This document shows positions 34,649 to 43,031 of a stretch of 64,000 nucleotides of DNA, one piece after another. The position numbers and the translations under genes were made by a program. The notes under the pieces were generated by a model. It searched no databases. It was not told where the DNA came from and saw only the letters and a program-made list of their open reading frames with translations. The DNA is taken from NCBI RefSeq assembly GCF_900141665.1, contig NZ_FQYI01000002.1, positions 248,001-312,000 of the forward strand, read 5' to 3'. Position 1 is the first letter of the stretch. Each line of letters begins with the position of its first letter. The stretch comes from Cruoricaptor ignavus. GTDB taxonomy: Bacteria; Bacteroidota; Bacteroidia; Flavobacteriales; Weeksellaceae.

Positions 34649-36628
34649 TTATTTCTTCTTCAGGCATTTATCCAAAAACTGCTCCTGCTCCCAAAGTGTG
34701 TGCAGGATGCTTTCCTTTGCCTGATAACCGTGGGATTCCTTCGGCAGAAGAACCATTCTGACCGGAGCACCCAAATTTTTCAGCGCCTGAAAGTAGCGTT
34801 CCGTCTGCATCGTGAAAGTTCCCGAATTATTATCCGCATCGCCGTGAATCAGCAGCATTGGCTTCTTCATTTTTTCGGCGTTCATAAACGGCGACATCGT
34901 ATTGTAAACCTGCGGAACATCCCAGTAATTGCGCTGCTCACTTTGGAATCCGAACGGCGTTAGCGTTCTGTTGTAGGCGCCGCTTCTTGCGATTCCGCAG
35001 GCATAATCATCGGAGTGCGTAAGAAGATTAGCCGTCATAAAAGCACCGTACGAATGCCCACCTACTGCCACGCGATTTCTGTCAATATAGCCTAATTTGT
35101 CCACCGCATCTATCGCCGCTCTTCCATTGGCAATCAGCTGTGGAAGGAAGGTATCGTTCGGCTCAGCATTGCCTTCACCGATGATGGGGAAAGACGCATC
35201 ATCCAGCACAGCGTAGCCCTTGGAAACCCAGTAAATAAAGGAACCGTAGGACGGGAATGTAAAATCGTTCGCGTTCTTGCGGCTTTGTCCCGCTGTATTT
35301 TTATCCTTAAATTCCGTAGGGTACGCCCAGATTAATAGCGGAAGTTTTTCGCGCTTATTTTTTCTATCGTAGTTTGCCGGCAGATAAAGCGTTCCCGAAA
35401 GCTCTACACCATCGTTCCGCTTATATTTTATCACTTCCTTATGCACTTTGTTCAGGCTTTCGAACGGATTGGCAAAATTGGTAACCGCCGCCGCTTTTCC
35501 GGTTTTGATATTTTTCCTAAAAGTGTTCGGGTATTGCGTTGCGGATTGCTGCGAAACCAGAATTTCGCCCTTCTGAATATCCAGTATGTCAATAATTGAC
35601 TCTTTCACATTCTGATTTTTGAAGGTGTAAAGCCGCTTTTTCTGCAAGCTTGCCACATCTACTTCATCGATGAAAGGTTCCTGCCCGTCTTTTTTATAGC
35701 CCTGCCCTATCAAATGCGCTTTGCCGTTTTTAATGTCAATCACATTTCTACCAAAATGATTTTTGATCTCGTTAAATCTTCCCGGATCGCTGTAAATGTC
35801 CTGATAATTGCGGTCTTGGATGATTCGTGAAGTACCGTTTTTCAGGTTTACCAGAAATGATTTCGTGTTCCTCGTATCGTACCAGCTTTCGGAAACCACG
35901 GCATATTCAGCGTTTGACCAATCTACGCCGCTAAATCTCTGCCTCGTTTTGAAGAAAGATTTCGGCGCAGCGCTGAACGGTGCTTCCCACAGGAAAATTT
36001 CATCTCGAAATTCTGCAGGCTTATTCTGATCGCCGCCATCCAAAGCTTCCGCGAAAACTAAATTAGCCGGCATATCATCACGCCAGGAAAAACTGCGCTT
36101 CCCGGTTCGCACGGAAGAAAAACCTTTCGGCATCGTTTCGTTCAGCGGCACTTCATTCACCACCTTTACTAAATTGCCCTTTGAATCGTACACCGTGCTT
36201 GTCATCGGATATCTTGAATAAGGCACGATGTAAGAAAACGGCCGCTGTAAAGTGGTGAGCATCAGGTAATTACCATCCGGTGAAAAACTTGTGCCGAGAT
36301 ACAGATCGGCATTTTTCAGCAGTGTAGAATTACCATTCAAATCTACTTTATGAATTTCAGATTTTGCTAAATTTTCAAAATTCGCTTCATCTTGCGGATT
36401 TTTCAGCAGGTCTGCATAAGTTCTGTTCTGCGAAACTTTCCCGTCCGAAACCGAAACTATCGGGCCTTTGGGCAATTCTTTGTCCTGATTAATCAATGGC
36501 GCACGGTTAGCCGGAATTTTCTTCACGAGCAGGCTTTGAGAATCGCGGTACCAAATGAACTTTACCAGCCGGATTTTTTTCTGCCTGAAATAAGCTGATC
36601 TATGGAAAATCTTCCGGGACCAAGACAC
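34649..36628 (-). pseudogene. S9 family (prolyl oligopeptidase-like) peptidase, 5'-truncated
   Basis: The open frame encodes the C-terminal two thirds of a secreted S9 serine peptidase. The catalytic residues are present: GHSYG with the nucleophilic serine, then HGDADNNSG with the aspartate, and KESHGY with the histidine. Homologues as I recall them have about 800 residues with a signal peptide and a full beta-propeller. Here family-like sequence begins only near FIWYRDSQSLLVKKIP, so about 150-170 N-terminal residues including the signal peptide are missing. The upstream part of the frame is the doxX 3' end in another frame, and the only start is a GTG inside doxX. A deletion joining doxX to the middle of this gene explains it. 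It may be non-functional, or a cytoplasmic remnant. Confidence 0.65.
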
Positions 36629-36990
36629 AGCAGCACGGCGTAAATTGCGAGATAAAGCAGGGCTTTTTCCTTGATGTCAAACGAATCGGCGCTATGAATG
36701 GCAAACGCTGCCACAGCCATTGTGAAAAACAGTATCAAGGCGGAAGGCCGCGAAAACAGGCCTAAAATCAGGAAAAGTGAGCAGCCTACTTCCGCAAGAA
36801 TGGCGAGAATCATGCTAACCTGAATGCTCAAACCGAAAATTGAAGGGAAATTGGCGGTATTTCCTGCCATCAGTTGCTCGAGTTTTGGCAAACCGTGCGT
36901 CATCATTGCAACGCCGATGAATAGGCGCATCAAAAGCAGCACCGTATCAACAGCCGTGGCATTGCGATTCGTGGAAAATAAAAAATTCAT
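36562..36990 (-). CDS. DoxX family membrane protein
   Basis: A 142-residue inner-membrane protein with four hydrophobic helices (TVLLLMRLFIGVAMMTHG, VSMILAILAEVGCSLFLILGL, ALILFFTMAVAAFAIH, ALLYLAIYAVLLCLGPG), the DoxX layout. The conserved MTHGLPKLEQL and HSADSFDIKEKALLYL segments fit. DoxX proteins are linked to quinone or thiol redox at the membrane, but most have no known substrate. The last residues (GRKKSGW) may come from the junction with the truncated S9 gene. ATG 36990 is preferred over the GTG at 36996. Confidence 0.88.
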   Translation of the reverse strand: MNFLFSTNRNATAVDTVLLLMRLFIGVAMMTHGLPKLEQLMAGNTANFPSIFGLSIQVSMILAILAEVGCSLFLILGLFSRPSALILFFTMAVAAFAIHSADSFDIKEKALLYLAIYAVLLCLGPGRFSIDQLISGRKKSGW

Positions 36991-37007
36991 ACCCACAGAT
37001 TTTCATC

Positions 37008-37015
37008 CAAAAATA
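37008..37015 (-). promoter_or_regulatory. -7 promoter box (TATTTTTG) for doxX
   Basis: Exact TAnnTTTG match on the minus strand, 17 bases before the ATG at 36990. Confidence 0.5.
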
Positions 37016-37066
37016 ATGAAATTTACAAAGTGAGTGAAAGTTTGAAACAACTGTGATGGAACTTTT

Positions 37067-37561
37067 TCACAGCCCTAAAATTTCTTTTTTCGTTTTGCAG
37101 CGCTCGATGGCAGCCTTAGCTTTTTCGATTTCGGCGTTGTTGTAAAGCGTCAGTGCGTACTCTTTGTACTTCGCAATCGCATTGTCAAAATCCTGAGTTT
37201 CTTCATAAAAATACGCCCACTCTCTCGCCAAACTGCTGCGGTTCACACCCGGTATATTTTCAGCGCGTTGCAGCAAATCGCGCAATTCCTGAGTGCGCTT
37301 TTGTCCGCTAAGCAAAATTGCATAATTGATGTAGCCCGCACCATAGTCCGGCGCCGTTTCAATCGCAATTTTGTAATGCATTTCCGCTTTTTGCGGATTA
37401 TTTTCCTTTCGCTCGAAAATCCAGCCCAGGTGATTATGCGCCTTGCCAAAATTCGGGTCTTCCGCCAAAATATTTATCAGCACAGACTTCGCTTCCTCAA
37501 TCAAATCCTGCGCTATCAGTTGATCTGCCCTAAGAAATTCGGATTCTAAAAACTCGTTCAT
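37067..37561 (-). CDS. Tetratricopeptide repeat protein
   Basis: A 164-residue, soluble all-helical protein without a signal peptide. It contains about three to four TPR units: residues 6-36 (DQLIAQDLIEEAKSVLINILAEDPNFGKAH), then NHLGWIFERKENNPQKAEMHYKIAIETAPDYGAGY, and REWAYFYEETQDFDNAIAKYKEYA. TPRs bind peptide segments of partner proteins. No enzymatic domain is present and the partner is unknown. It lies between era and doxX on the same strand; the 52-base gap to era holds a T-rich tract. Confidence 0.88.
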   Translation of the reverse strand: MNEFLESEFLRADQLIAQDLIEEAKSVLINILAEDPNFGKAHNHLGWIFERKENNPQKAEMHYKIAIETAPDYGAGYINYAILLSGQKRTQELRDLLQRAENIPGVNRSSLAREWAYFYEETQDFDNAIAKYKEYALTLYNNAEIEKAKAAIERCKTKKEILGL

Positions 37562-37613
37562 ATTTTGTGATTTGTGGTCAGCCTAACTTTTTACTTTTGC
37601 CTCTTTACTTCTT

Positions 37614-38495
37614 TTATCTGTACCCAAAATTCTTCAGATCGCGTTCGTTCTTGCGCCAGTCTTTTTTCACTTTTACAAAAAGATTCAGGTGAATTTTCTT
37701 GGCGAAAAATTTCTCCAAATCTTCACGCGCTTCCGTTCCCACTTTTTTTATGGCTTCGCCTTTATGCCCGATTAAAATTCCCTTCTGAGATTCCCGCTCT
37801 ACATAAATGATTGATTCTATGACGATTACATTCTCGTGCTCTTTGAATTGTTCCGTCACCACTTCCACAGAATATGGGATTTCCTTTTCGTAATTCAGCA
37901 AGATTTTTTCCCGGATTGTTTCATTTACGAAAAATCTTTCTGGCTTGTCTGTAAATTGATCTTTGTCATAATACGGCGGATTTTCCGGCATTAAGGAAAT
38001 AAGTTTCGGCAAAATAACATCCGTGTTGAAACCTTCTGTGGCAGAAATCGGCAGGATTTCAGCTTTCGGGATTTGTGCGTGCCAGAATTCCATCGCCTTT
38101 TCCAGATTTTCCTGATTGGAAAGGTCGATTTTGTTGATTAAAATCAAGACCGGCACCGGTATTTTGTTGAGTTTTTCGATGAGAAACTGCGAGGGTTCCG
38201 CTTTGTCCGAAATATCCACGATGAACAGGAAAACATCGGCATCCTGCAGAGAATCCTTCACGAAATCCATCATCCTTTCCTGCAGCTCATATTTCGGGTT
38301 CAGAACGCCAGGCGTATCCGAAAACACAATCTGCACATCATCTTCGTTGTAGATTCCGAAAATTCTGTGCCTGGTTGTCTGCGCCTTCTGCGTTACAATG
38401 GCCAGCTTTTCGCCCATCAGTCTGTTCAGCAGCGTCGATTTTCCGGCATTCGGTTTCCCTACGATGTTTACAAATCCAGCTTTATGCATCGGCAT
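37614..38495 (-). CDS. era: GTPase Era
   Basis: Essential GTPase that helps 16S rRNA processing and 30S assembly. It has 293 residues. The GTPase motifs are G1 (GKPNAGKS, residues 13-20), G3 (DTPG), G4 (NKID) and SAT(E) for G5. The C-terminal KH RNA-binding domain shows GILIGHKGEAIKKVGTEAREDLEKFF and ends KVKKDWRKNERDLKNFGY. MPMHKAG gives two possible starts (38495 or 38489). The gene has its own -7 box overlapping the end of the upstream methyltransferase gene. Confidence 0.96.
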   Translation of the reverse strand: MPMHKAGFVNIVGKPNAGKSTLLNRLMGEKLAIVTQKAQTTRHRIFGIYNEDDVQIVFSDTPGVLNPKYELQERMMDFVKDSLQDADVFLFIVDISDKAEPSQFLIEKLNKIPVPVLILINKIDLSNQENLEKAMEFWHAQIPKAEILPISATEGFNTDVILPKLISLMPENPPYYDKDQFTDKPERFFVNETIREKILLNYEKEIPYSVEVVTEQFKEHENVIVIESIIYVERESQKGILIGHKGEAIKKVGTEAREDLEKFFAKKIHLNLFVKVKKDWRKNERDLKNFGYR

Positions 38496-38508
38496 TTTTT
38501 CAGTTCTG

Positions 38509-38516
38509 CAAAGATA
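38509..38516 (-). promoter_or_regulatory. -7 promoter box (TATCTTTG) for era
   Basis: TAnnTTTG match on the minus strand, 13 bases before the era start and next to the methyltransferase stop codon. It allows era to be transcribed without its upstream neighbour. Confidence 0.5.
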
Positions 38517-39293
38517 TTACAAACTTTCCACAGGCTTTTTCACCACGGGCAAAATTTCATTTTTCATCAGCCCGAACCTTCGGATGTCTTCATCAGAAAA
38601 TTTTTGTGAATAATAAACGGCATCCGCTTCAAAGCCTGCATTTCTCAGCCTTTCGAAATAATCCATCCCGTACCACCGCACATGATCGTACTGCCCGAAA
38701 TGCTTCTGCCGCTCTTTCGGCTCGGTGATTGTGAAATCTTCGTAAGTTTTTTCCAGTGAATTTTTCATCGGCACCTGAAAAATTCCCCAGCCACCGGGCT
38801 TCATCACGCGGAAAAGTTCCTGCATAGCCTTCGCATCATCTTCAATATGTTCCAGCACATGGTTGCAGAAAATCACATCAAAGGTGTTGTTTGCGAAGGG
38901 TAAATTCAGGATATCTGCCTTCACATCCACAATCGGTGAGAGAAGGTCTGCCGAGATGTAATCCAGGTTTTTCATTTTCCGGAACCGCCGAAGAAATTCC
39001 TGCTCCGGTGCGATGTGCAGCACTTTGTAATTTTGGGTAAAAAAATCGGTTTCACGCTGCAGATACAGCCACATTTGCCGGTGCCTTTCCAGCGACAAAG
39101 TTCCGGGCGAAAGCGCATTTTGGCGCTGCTTTCCGTAGCCATAAGGAAGAAACTTGCGGTAACTTCTGCCGTCAATAGGGTCAAAAAATTTATCGCCTTT
39201 GAAAAACTGATAAACCAATGGCCGCAGCCACACACTGATCCGTATGAGCCACGGTCTCGGAATTTTGTTTAGCAGAAATTTGGTGAAATTCAT
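38517..39293 (-). CDS. Class I SAM-dependent methyltransferase
   Basis: A 258-residue protein. The N-terminal ~90 residues are basic and aromatic (IPRPWLIRISVWLRPLVYQFFKG...). A Methyltransf_11-type core follows, with VLHIAPEQEFLRRFRKM replacing the usual glycine-rich motif I, DYISADLLSPIVDVKADILNLPFANNTFDVIFCNHVLEHIEDDAKAMQELFRVMKPGGW, and a late YGMDYFERLRNAGF. The strong HVLEH signature makes the class clear, but motif I is unusual (HIAPEQ) and the substrate is unknown. Its start region can fold as a hairpin (CCTGCAA/TTGCAGG at 39294-39317). It is upstream of era. Confidence 0.82.
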   Translation of the reverse strand: MNFTKFLLNKIPRPWLIRISVWLRPLVYQFFKGDKFFDPIDGRSYRKFLPYGYGKQRQNALSPGTLSLERHRQMWLYLQRETDFFTQNYKVLHIAPEQEFLRRFRKMKNLDYISADLLSPIVDVKADILNLPFANNTFDVIFCNHVLEHIEDDAKAMQELFRVMKPGGWGIFQVPMKNSLEKTYEDFTITEPKERQKHFGQYDHVRWYGMDYFERLRNAGFEADAVYYSQKFSDEDIRRFGLMKNEILPVVKKPVESL

Positions 39294-39335
39294 CCTGCAA
39301 AAATCGGAAATTGCAGGGATTTTGTTTAAATAAAA

Positions 39336-39483
39336 AGCGCGAAGCGCTGAAATATTTGTAGAGTAGAATGGACAAGCCCTGAAAGAAAAAGGTGCGAAGC
39401 ACTGGTATAGTTTAAAATGTCGCGCTTTCAGCGCTCACTAAAAATTCCGCACAATTTCTACATATATTTCGAGCCTTCGGCTC
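39336..39483. repeat. REP-like hairpin pair in opposite orientation beside an IS200-like transposase
   Basis: Four short hairpins. Unit 1 (39336-39362) is AGCGC-GAA-GCGCT followed by the tail GAAATATTTGTAGA. Unit 4 (39457-39483), read on the minus strand, is GAGCC-GAA-GGCTC followed by GAAATATATGTAGA. The stems differ but stay paired, the GAA loop is kept, and the 14-base tail differs at one base. Between them lie GTGC-GAA-GCAC (39392-39402) and a GCGC hairpin (39422-39434) without a clear tail. The arrangement is like a BIME built of two inverted REPs. The last hairpin ends five bases from the transposase stop codon. Stem-plus-tail elements of this kind are substrates of solitary IS200-like transposases. 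Confidence 0.75.
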
Positions 39484-39487
39484 TGCG

Positions 39488-39964
39488 TCAAACTAACTCA
39501 TTAAACAAAAACCTCTCATCGAATTCCACTTGAAATTTTTCTAAAAATTCCACATACTCTGCACGAAATGATTTCTTCTTGTGGTGCGCTTCCTGATTTT
39601 GAATGTAATGAACAACTTGATTCAATTGCGAACGGCTGTAAGAAAATACGCCATACCCTCTCTGCCATTCAAATCTTACCGGCAAAAACCTCTTCTCATT
39701 GATGAATTTTGACGAATTTGATTTGATTTTATTCACTAAATCTGCAACCGATTGATTAGGTTTCATCCCAACTAAAATATGTATATGATCAGGCATTCCA
39801 CCTACAGAAATCAGTTTGTGACCGTTGTTCTGAACAATTCCAGCAATATACCTGTAAACTTCATCCTGAAAAGTTTTCAACAATAAACCGTCACGGAATT
39901 TTACCGCAAAAATAAAATGCAGATAAACCTGAGAAAATGTCCCTACAGAATTGGAAGCTTCCAT
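39488..39964 (-). CDS. IS200-like / REP-associated tyrosine transposase (single-domain Y1 HUH enzyme)
   Basis: A 158-residue single-strand transposase. The HUH motif is H60-I-H62 in GGMPDHIHILVGMKPN, and the likely catalytic tyrosine is Y120 in VVHYIQNQEAHHKKKSF. These are the features of the IS200/TnpA_REP superfamily. No TnpB/IscB partner or transposon ends are next to it. REP-like hairpins lie at its 3' side. The start ATG overlaps the TGA of map (ATGA), so it appears domesticated within a housekeeping unit, as RAYT genes often are. The ORF could be extended by a TTG, but ATG 39964 is preferred. Confidence 0.88.
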   Translation of the reverse strand: MEASNSVGTFSQVYLHFIFAVKFRDGLLLKTFQDEVYRYIAGIVQNNGHKLISVGGMPDHIHILVGMKPNQSVADLVNKIKSNSSKFINEKRFLPVRFEWQRGYGVFSYSRSQLNQVVHYIQNQEAHHKKKSFRAEYVEFLEKFQVEFDERFLFNELV

Positions 39965-40773
39965 CAAAACTCCATCGTGTACGGTGCCTCTTCATCGCTT
40001 TCGATGCCCAGCGCTTCGTGCACATATTTGAAGGTGGACAGCAAAACCGGCCTGCCCTGAATGATGCACACATTGTGCTCAAAATGCGCCGAAGGACTAT
40101 TGTCCGCAGAAGTCACCGTCCATCCGTCCTTATGCCATTTCACGCGGTGTGTGCCCAGGTTTATCATCGGCTCTATCGCCAGCGCAACTCCATCTTTCAG
40201 CACCTTTCCGCTGCCCCTCCTCCCATAGTTTGGAACCTGCGGATCTTCGTGCATCTTCTTTCCGAGACCGTGGCCTACCAGTTCCCGCACAACGCCGTAA
40301 CCGTGCGCTTCGCAGTAAGTCTGGATGGCGTTGGAAATATCCCCCACCCTTTTTCCGCGCACGCATTGCTCAATGCCTTTGTACAGGGATTCTTTCGTGA
40401 TTTTCAGCAGCTGCTTTACTTCCGGTTTTACTTCGCCTACTTCAAAGGAATACGCGTGGTCGCCATAATAGCCGTTCATCAGAACGCCGCAATCTACCGA
40501 AAGTATATCGCCTTCTTCCAGCGGTTTATCATTCGGGATGCCGTGCACCACTTCTGCATTTGGCGAGATGCAAAGGTTTTTCGGGAAGCCGTATAGCCCG
40601 AGAAATCCCGGGACGCCGCCATTATCGTAAATAAATTCCGCACCTATTTTATCGAGATGATTGGTGGTAACGCCAGGCTTTATTTCCTTGGCAATCACCC
40701 CTAAAGTTTTGGAAACCAGCTGTGCAGATTCCCGCATTAAACGAAGTTCGTCAAGGGTTTTTAATATAATCAT
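39964..40773 (-). CDS. map: Methionine aminopeptidase, type I
   Basis: Removes the initiator methionine from new proteins. It has 269 residues with the type I pita-bread fold. Metal ligands sit in GDILSVDCGVLMNGYYGDHAYSF (two aspartates), in LVGHGLGKKMHEDPQVPN (histidine), in LAIEPMINLGT (glutamate), and in FEHNVCI near the end. The N-terminal LRLMRESAQLVSKTL is typical. The end of the gene overlaps the start of the transposase gene by four bases. Confidence 0.96.
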   Translation of the reverse strand: MIILKTLDELRLMRESAQLVSKTLGVIAKEIKPGVTTNHLDKIGAEFIYDNGGVPGFLGLYGFPKNLCISPNAEVVHGIPNDKPLEEGDILSVDCGVLMNGYYGDHAYSFEVGEVKPEVKQLLKITKESLYKGIEQCVRGKRVGDISNAIQTYCEAHGYGVVRELVGHGLGKKMHEDPQVPNYGRRGSGKVLKDGVALAIEPMINLGTHRVKWHKDGWTVTSADNSPSAHFEHNVCIIQGRPVLLSTFKYVHEALGIESDEEAPYTMEF

Positions 40774-40839
40774 TCGGCTGTAATATAAAAATTTCAGACT
40801 CGATTTCCGAGCCTGAACTGAAAGATTTTAGATGAAAAT

Positions 40840-41271
40840 TTACCAGAAAAGTCCGCGCTTTTTTTCCTTCTTCATTTTGGAATAGGGCAGCACTTCGCGG
40901 CCTTCAACCCTAAATTCGATGCGCTCATTAATGATGTTGTAAACTTCGCCCCAGCCAGGAAAACCGCCCAGGTTTCTATCGTCTATGAAAAGGTCTGCAT
41001 CAATTTTCCGGCTCTGGCAGCTGTGGTCGAAAATCTCACCTTCAAAACTTGAATTCACGGCGTAGAATTCCACGCCATTTTTCCGGCAGAATTCCACGGC
41101 TTCCTCCAAAGTTTTGCCTTCACGGAAAGTCCAGAGAATAAGCCTATAGCCTTCGCTCTGCAGCTTTTTCAGGGTTTCGAAAGCGAAGGTTTTCACCTTG
41201 CCAATTCCTGGATAGGCATCTTCCACAATCGTTCCGTCAAAATCAATCGCCAGCTTTTTATTGCTTCTCAT
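40840..41271 (-). CDS. HAD-type hydrolase, BT0820 family
   Basis: A small 143-residue HAD phosphatase without a cap domain, like BT0820 of Bacteroides. Motif I is AIDFDGTIVED with the nucleophilic and general-acid aspartates. Motif II is LILWTFREG, a lysine (motif III region) follows in EAVEFCRKNG, and motif IV is IDADLFIDDRNLGGF. The C-terminus is short and basic (MKKEKKRGLFW). The physiological substrate is unknown. It is transcribed away from gpmI with its own -7 box. Confidence 0.85.
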   Translation of the reverse strand: MRSNKKLAIDFDGTIVEDAYPGIGKVKTFAFETLKKLQSEGYRLILWTFREGKTLEEAVEFCRKNGVEFYAVNSSFEGEIFDHSCQSRKIDADLFIDDRNLGGFPGWGEVYNIINERIEFRVEGREVLPYSKMKKEKKRGLFW

Positions 41272-41287
41272 TTCTGAAAATTATCTG

Positions 41288-41295
41288 CAAAGATA
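41288..41295 (-). promoter_or_regulatory. -7 promoter box (TATCTTTG) for the HAD phosphatase
   Basis: TAnnTTTG match on the minus strand, 16 bases before the ATG. Confidence 0.5.
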
Positions 41296-41310
41296 AGCAA
41301 ACGGTTAAAA

Positions 41311-41397
41311 TTCAAGGTTTAAGGTTTAAAGTTTAAACAACTTAAACAAATCAAACAACCTGAGCAATCTGAACAGTATTGAACCTTAAACCTTGAA
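41311..41397. repeat. Imperfect inverted repeat with 19-base arms
   Basis: The left arm (41311-41329, TTCAAGGTTTAAGGTTTAA) and the right arm (41379-41397, TTGAACCTTAAACCTTGAA) are complementary with one mismatch. The loop of about 49 bases is rich in TTTAAAC and CAAAC words. It lies between the gpmI stop and the HAD promoter and may act as a transcription end or a spacer hairpin. Confidence 0.6.
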
Positions 41398-41407
41398 CTA
41401 TTTAAAC

Positions 41408-42934
41408 TCAACTTATCAGCACATCGCCCGTCATTATTTCCGGAATTTCGATGCCCATAGCAGTAAGGATGGTTGGCGCCATATCGCCCAGTTTTCCGTC
41501 CTGCACTTTCCAGGTGCGGTCTTTATCCATCACAATCAGCGGCACCAGGTTTGTGGAGTGCTGCGTATTGGGCGTGCCATCGGGATTTATCATCACATCA
41601 GAATTGCCGTGGTCTGCCAGGATGAACACCGCATAGCCGTGATTGTAGGCAGCCGTTGCCACTTTTTCGATGCAGCTATCCACGGTTTCCGCCGCTTTTA
41701 CCGCCGCTTCAAAAACGCCGGTATGCCCTACCATATCGGTATTTGCAAAATTCAGACAGATGAAATCCGCGGTTTCATTTTCAATTTCCGGAATAATTTT
41801 TTCGGTGATATCGTATGCCGACATTTCCGGTTTGAAATCGTAGGTTGGCACATCTTTAGGGCTTGGGCAAAGGATTCTTTTCTCGCCTGAAAACTCATTT
41901 TCTCTTCCGCCGGAAAAGAAGAATGTAACATGTGGATACTTCTCCGTCTCAGCCACACGGATTTGCGTTCTGCCAGCACCTTCCAGCACTTCGCCCAGAG
42001 TTTCTGGCAGAATTTCATCATCAAAAACCACCTGCACACCGTGGAAATCCTTGTCATAATTGGTTAGCGTCACATAATGTAGCTGCAATGTATGCATCCC
42101 AAATTCAGGAAAATCCCGCTGCGTAAGGGCTTCCGTAATTTCCCTGCCACGGTCTGTACGGAAATTAAAGCAAATCACCACATCGCCGTTTTCAATTTTT
42201 GCAACCGGAAGATTATTTTCCGTTAAAACTATCGGCCTGATGAATTCATCCGTAACTTCCTGATCGTAAGAGTTTTGCACCGCCTGCAAAGCATTATCTG
42301 AAAATTCGCCCACCGCATTTACCATGGCATCGTACGCCAGCTTCACGCGCTCCCACCTTCTGTCCCGGTCCATCGCATAATACCTTCCCACAATGCTCGC
42401 AATTTTCCCTGTGGTTGCCACACAATGATTTTGCAAATCTTCGATGAAAGCCTTTCCAGAAAGCGGATCGCAATCTCTGCCGTCCGTAAAGGCGTGCACG
42501 AAAACATTGTCCTTCAGCCCAAATTCTGCGGCGGCGGAAAGCAGGCCTTTTAAATGATTGATGTGGGAATGCACACCGCCATCAGAAACCAAGCCGATGA
42601 AATGCAGCTTTACGCCTTCATTCTTCACCGTTTCATAAGCGTTGCGGATTACCGGCTCGTTGCCCAGCGTTCCATCCTGAACGGCCATATTCAGCTTGAC
42701 AAGATTTTGGTAAACTACCCTTCCTGCACCAAGGTTCATATGCCCAACTTCAGAATTTCCCATCTGTCCTTCCGGCAAGCCTACGGCTATTCCGCTTGCC
42801 TGCAGTTTGGAGTTCGGGAATTTTTCCAGGCAGGAATCGATGAAGGGTGTTTTGGCCTGAGCGATTGCAGAAACTTCCGGAACCGTGCCAAGGCCCCAGC
42901 CATCCAGAATGGCCAGCAGTGCTTTTTTTGACAT
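41408..42934 (-). CDS. gpmI: 2,3-bisphosphoglycerate-independent phosphoglycerate mutase
   Basis: Interconverts 3- and 2-phosphoglycerate in glycolysis with manganese. It has 508 residues, the usual length. The alkaline-phosphatase-like core is clear: LLAILDGWGLG, MGNSEVGHMNLGAGRVVYQNL with the phosphoserine serine, FVHAFTDGRDC, DRDRRWERVKLAYDAM, FNFRTDRGREIT, and the metal sites LNFANTDMVGHTGVFEAAVKAAE and ADHGNSD. The start at 42934 follows a -7 box by 15 bases. The gene is divergent from the SUI1 factor. Confidence 0.97.
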   Translation of the reverse strand: MSKKALLAILDGWGLGTVPEVSAIAQAKTPFIDSCLEKFPNSKLQASGIAVGLPEGQMGNSEVGHMNLGAGRVVYQNLVKLNMAVQDGTLGNEPVIRNAYETVKNEGVKLHFIGLVSDGGVHSHINHLKGLLSAAAEFGLKDNVFVHAFTDGRDCDPLSGKAFIEDLQNHCVATTGKIASIVGRYYAMDRDRRWERVKLAYDAMVNAVGEFSDNALQAVQNSYDQEVTDEFIRPIVLTENNLPVAKIENGDVVICFNFRTDRGREITEALTQRDFPEFGMHTLQLHYVTLTNYDKDFHGVQVVFDDEILPETLGEVLEGAGRTQIRVAETEKYPHVTFFFSGGRENEFSGEKRILCPSPKDVPTYDFKPEMSAYDITEKIIPEIENETADFICLNFANTDMVGHTGVFEAAVKAAETVDSCIEKVATAAYNHGYAVFILADHGNSDVMINPDGTPNTQHSTNLVPLIVMDKDRTWKVQDGKLGDMAPTILTAMGIEIPEIMTGDVLIS

Positions 42935-42949
42935 AAGATTAGTTTTCTA

Positions 42950-42957
42950 CAAATTTA
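42950..42957 (-). promoter_or_regulatory. -7 promoter box (TAAATTTG) for gpmI
   Basis: Exact TAnnTTTG match on the minus strand, 15 bases before the gpmI ATG. Confidence 0.55.
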
Positions 42958-43031
42958 CGCCGTTCTGCTGAAATTTTCAAAAATTCAGCAATAAAATGAA
43001 AGTTGCTAAATTTACAGTTTTTAACCGAAAA

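Noticed and set aside
39294-39490. CRISPR array in the repeat-rich stretch beside the transposase
   Set aside because: The repeats are hairpins of unequal length in both orientations with no regular spacers and no cas genes.
39488-39964. Complete IS200/IS605 insertion sequence
   Set aside because: There is no tnpB and no defined left and right end; the gene overlaps map, so it is treated as a solitary REP-associated transposase.
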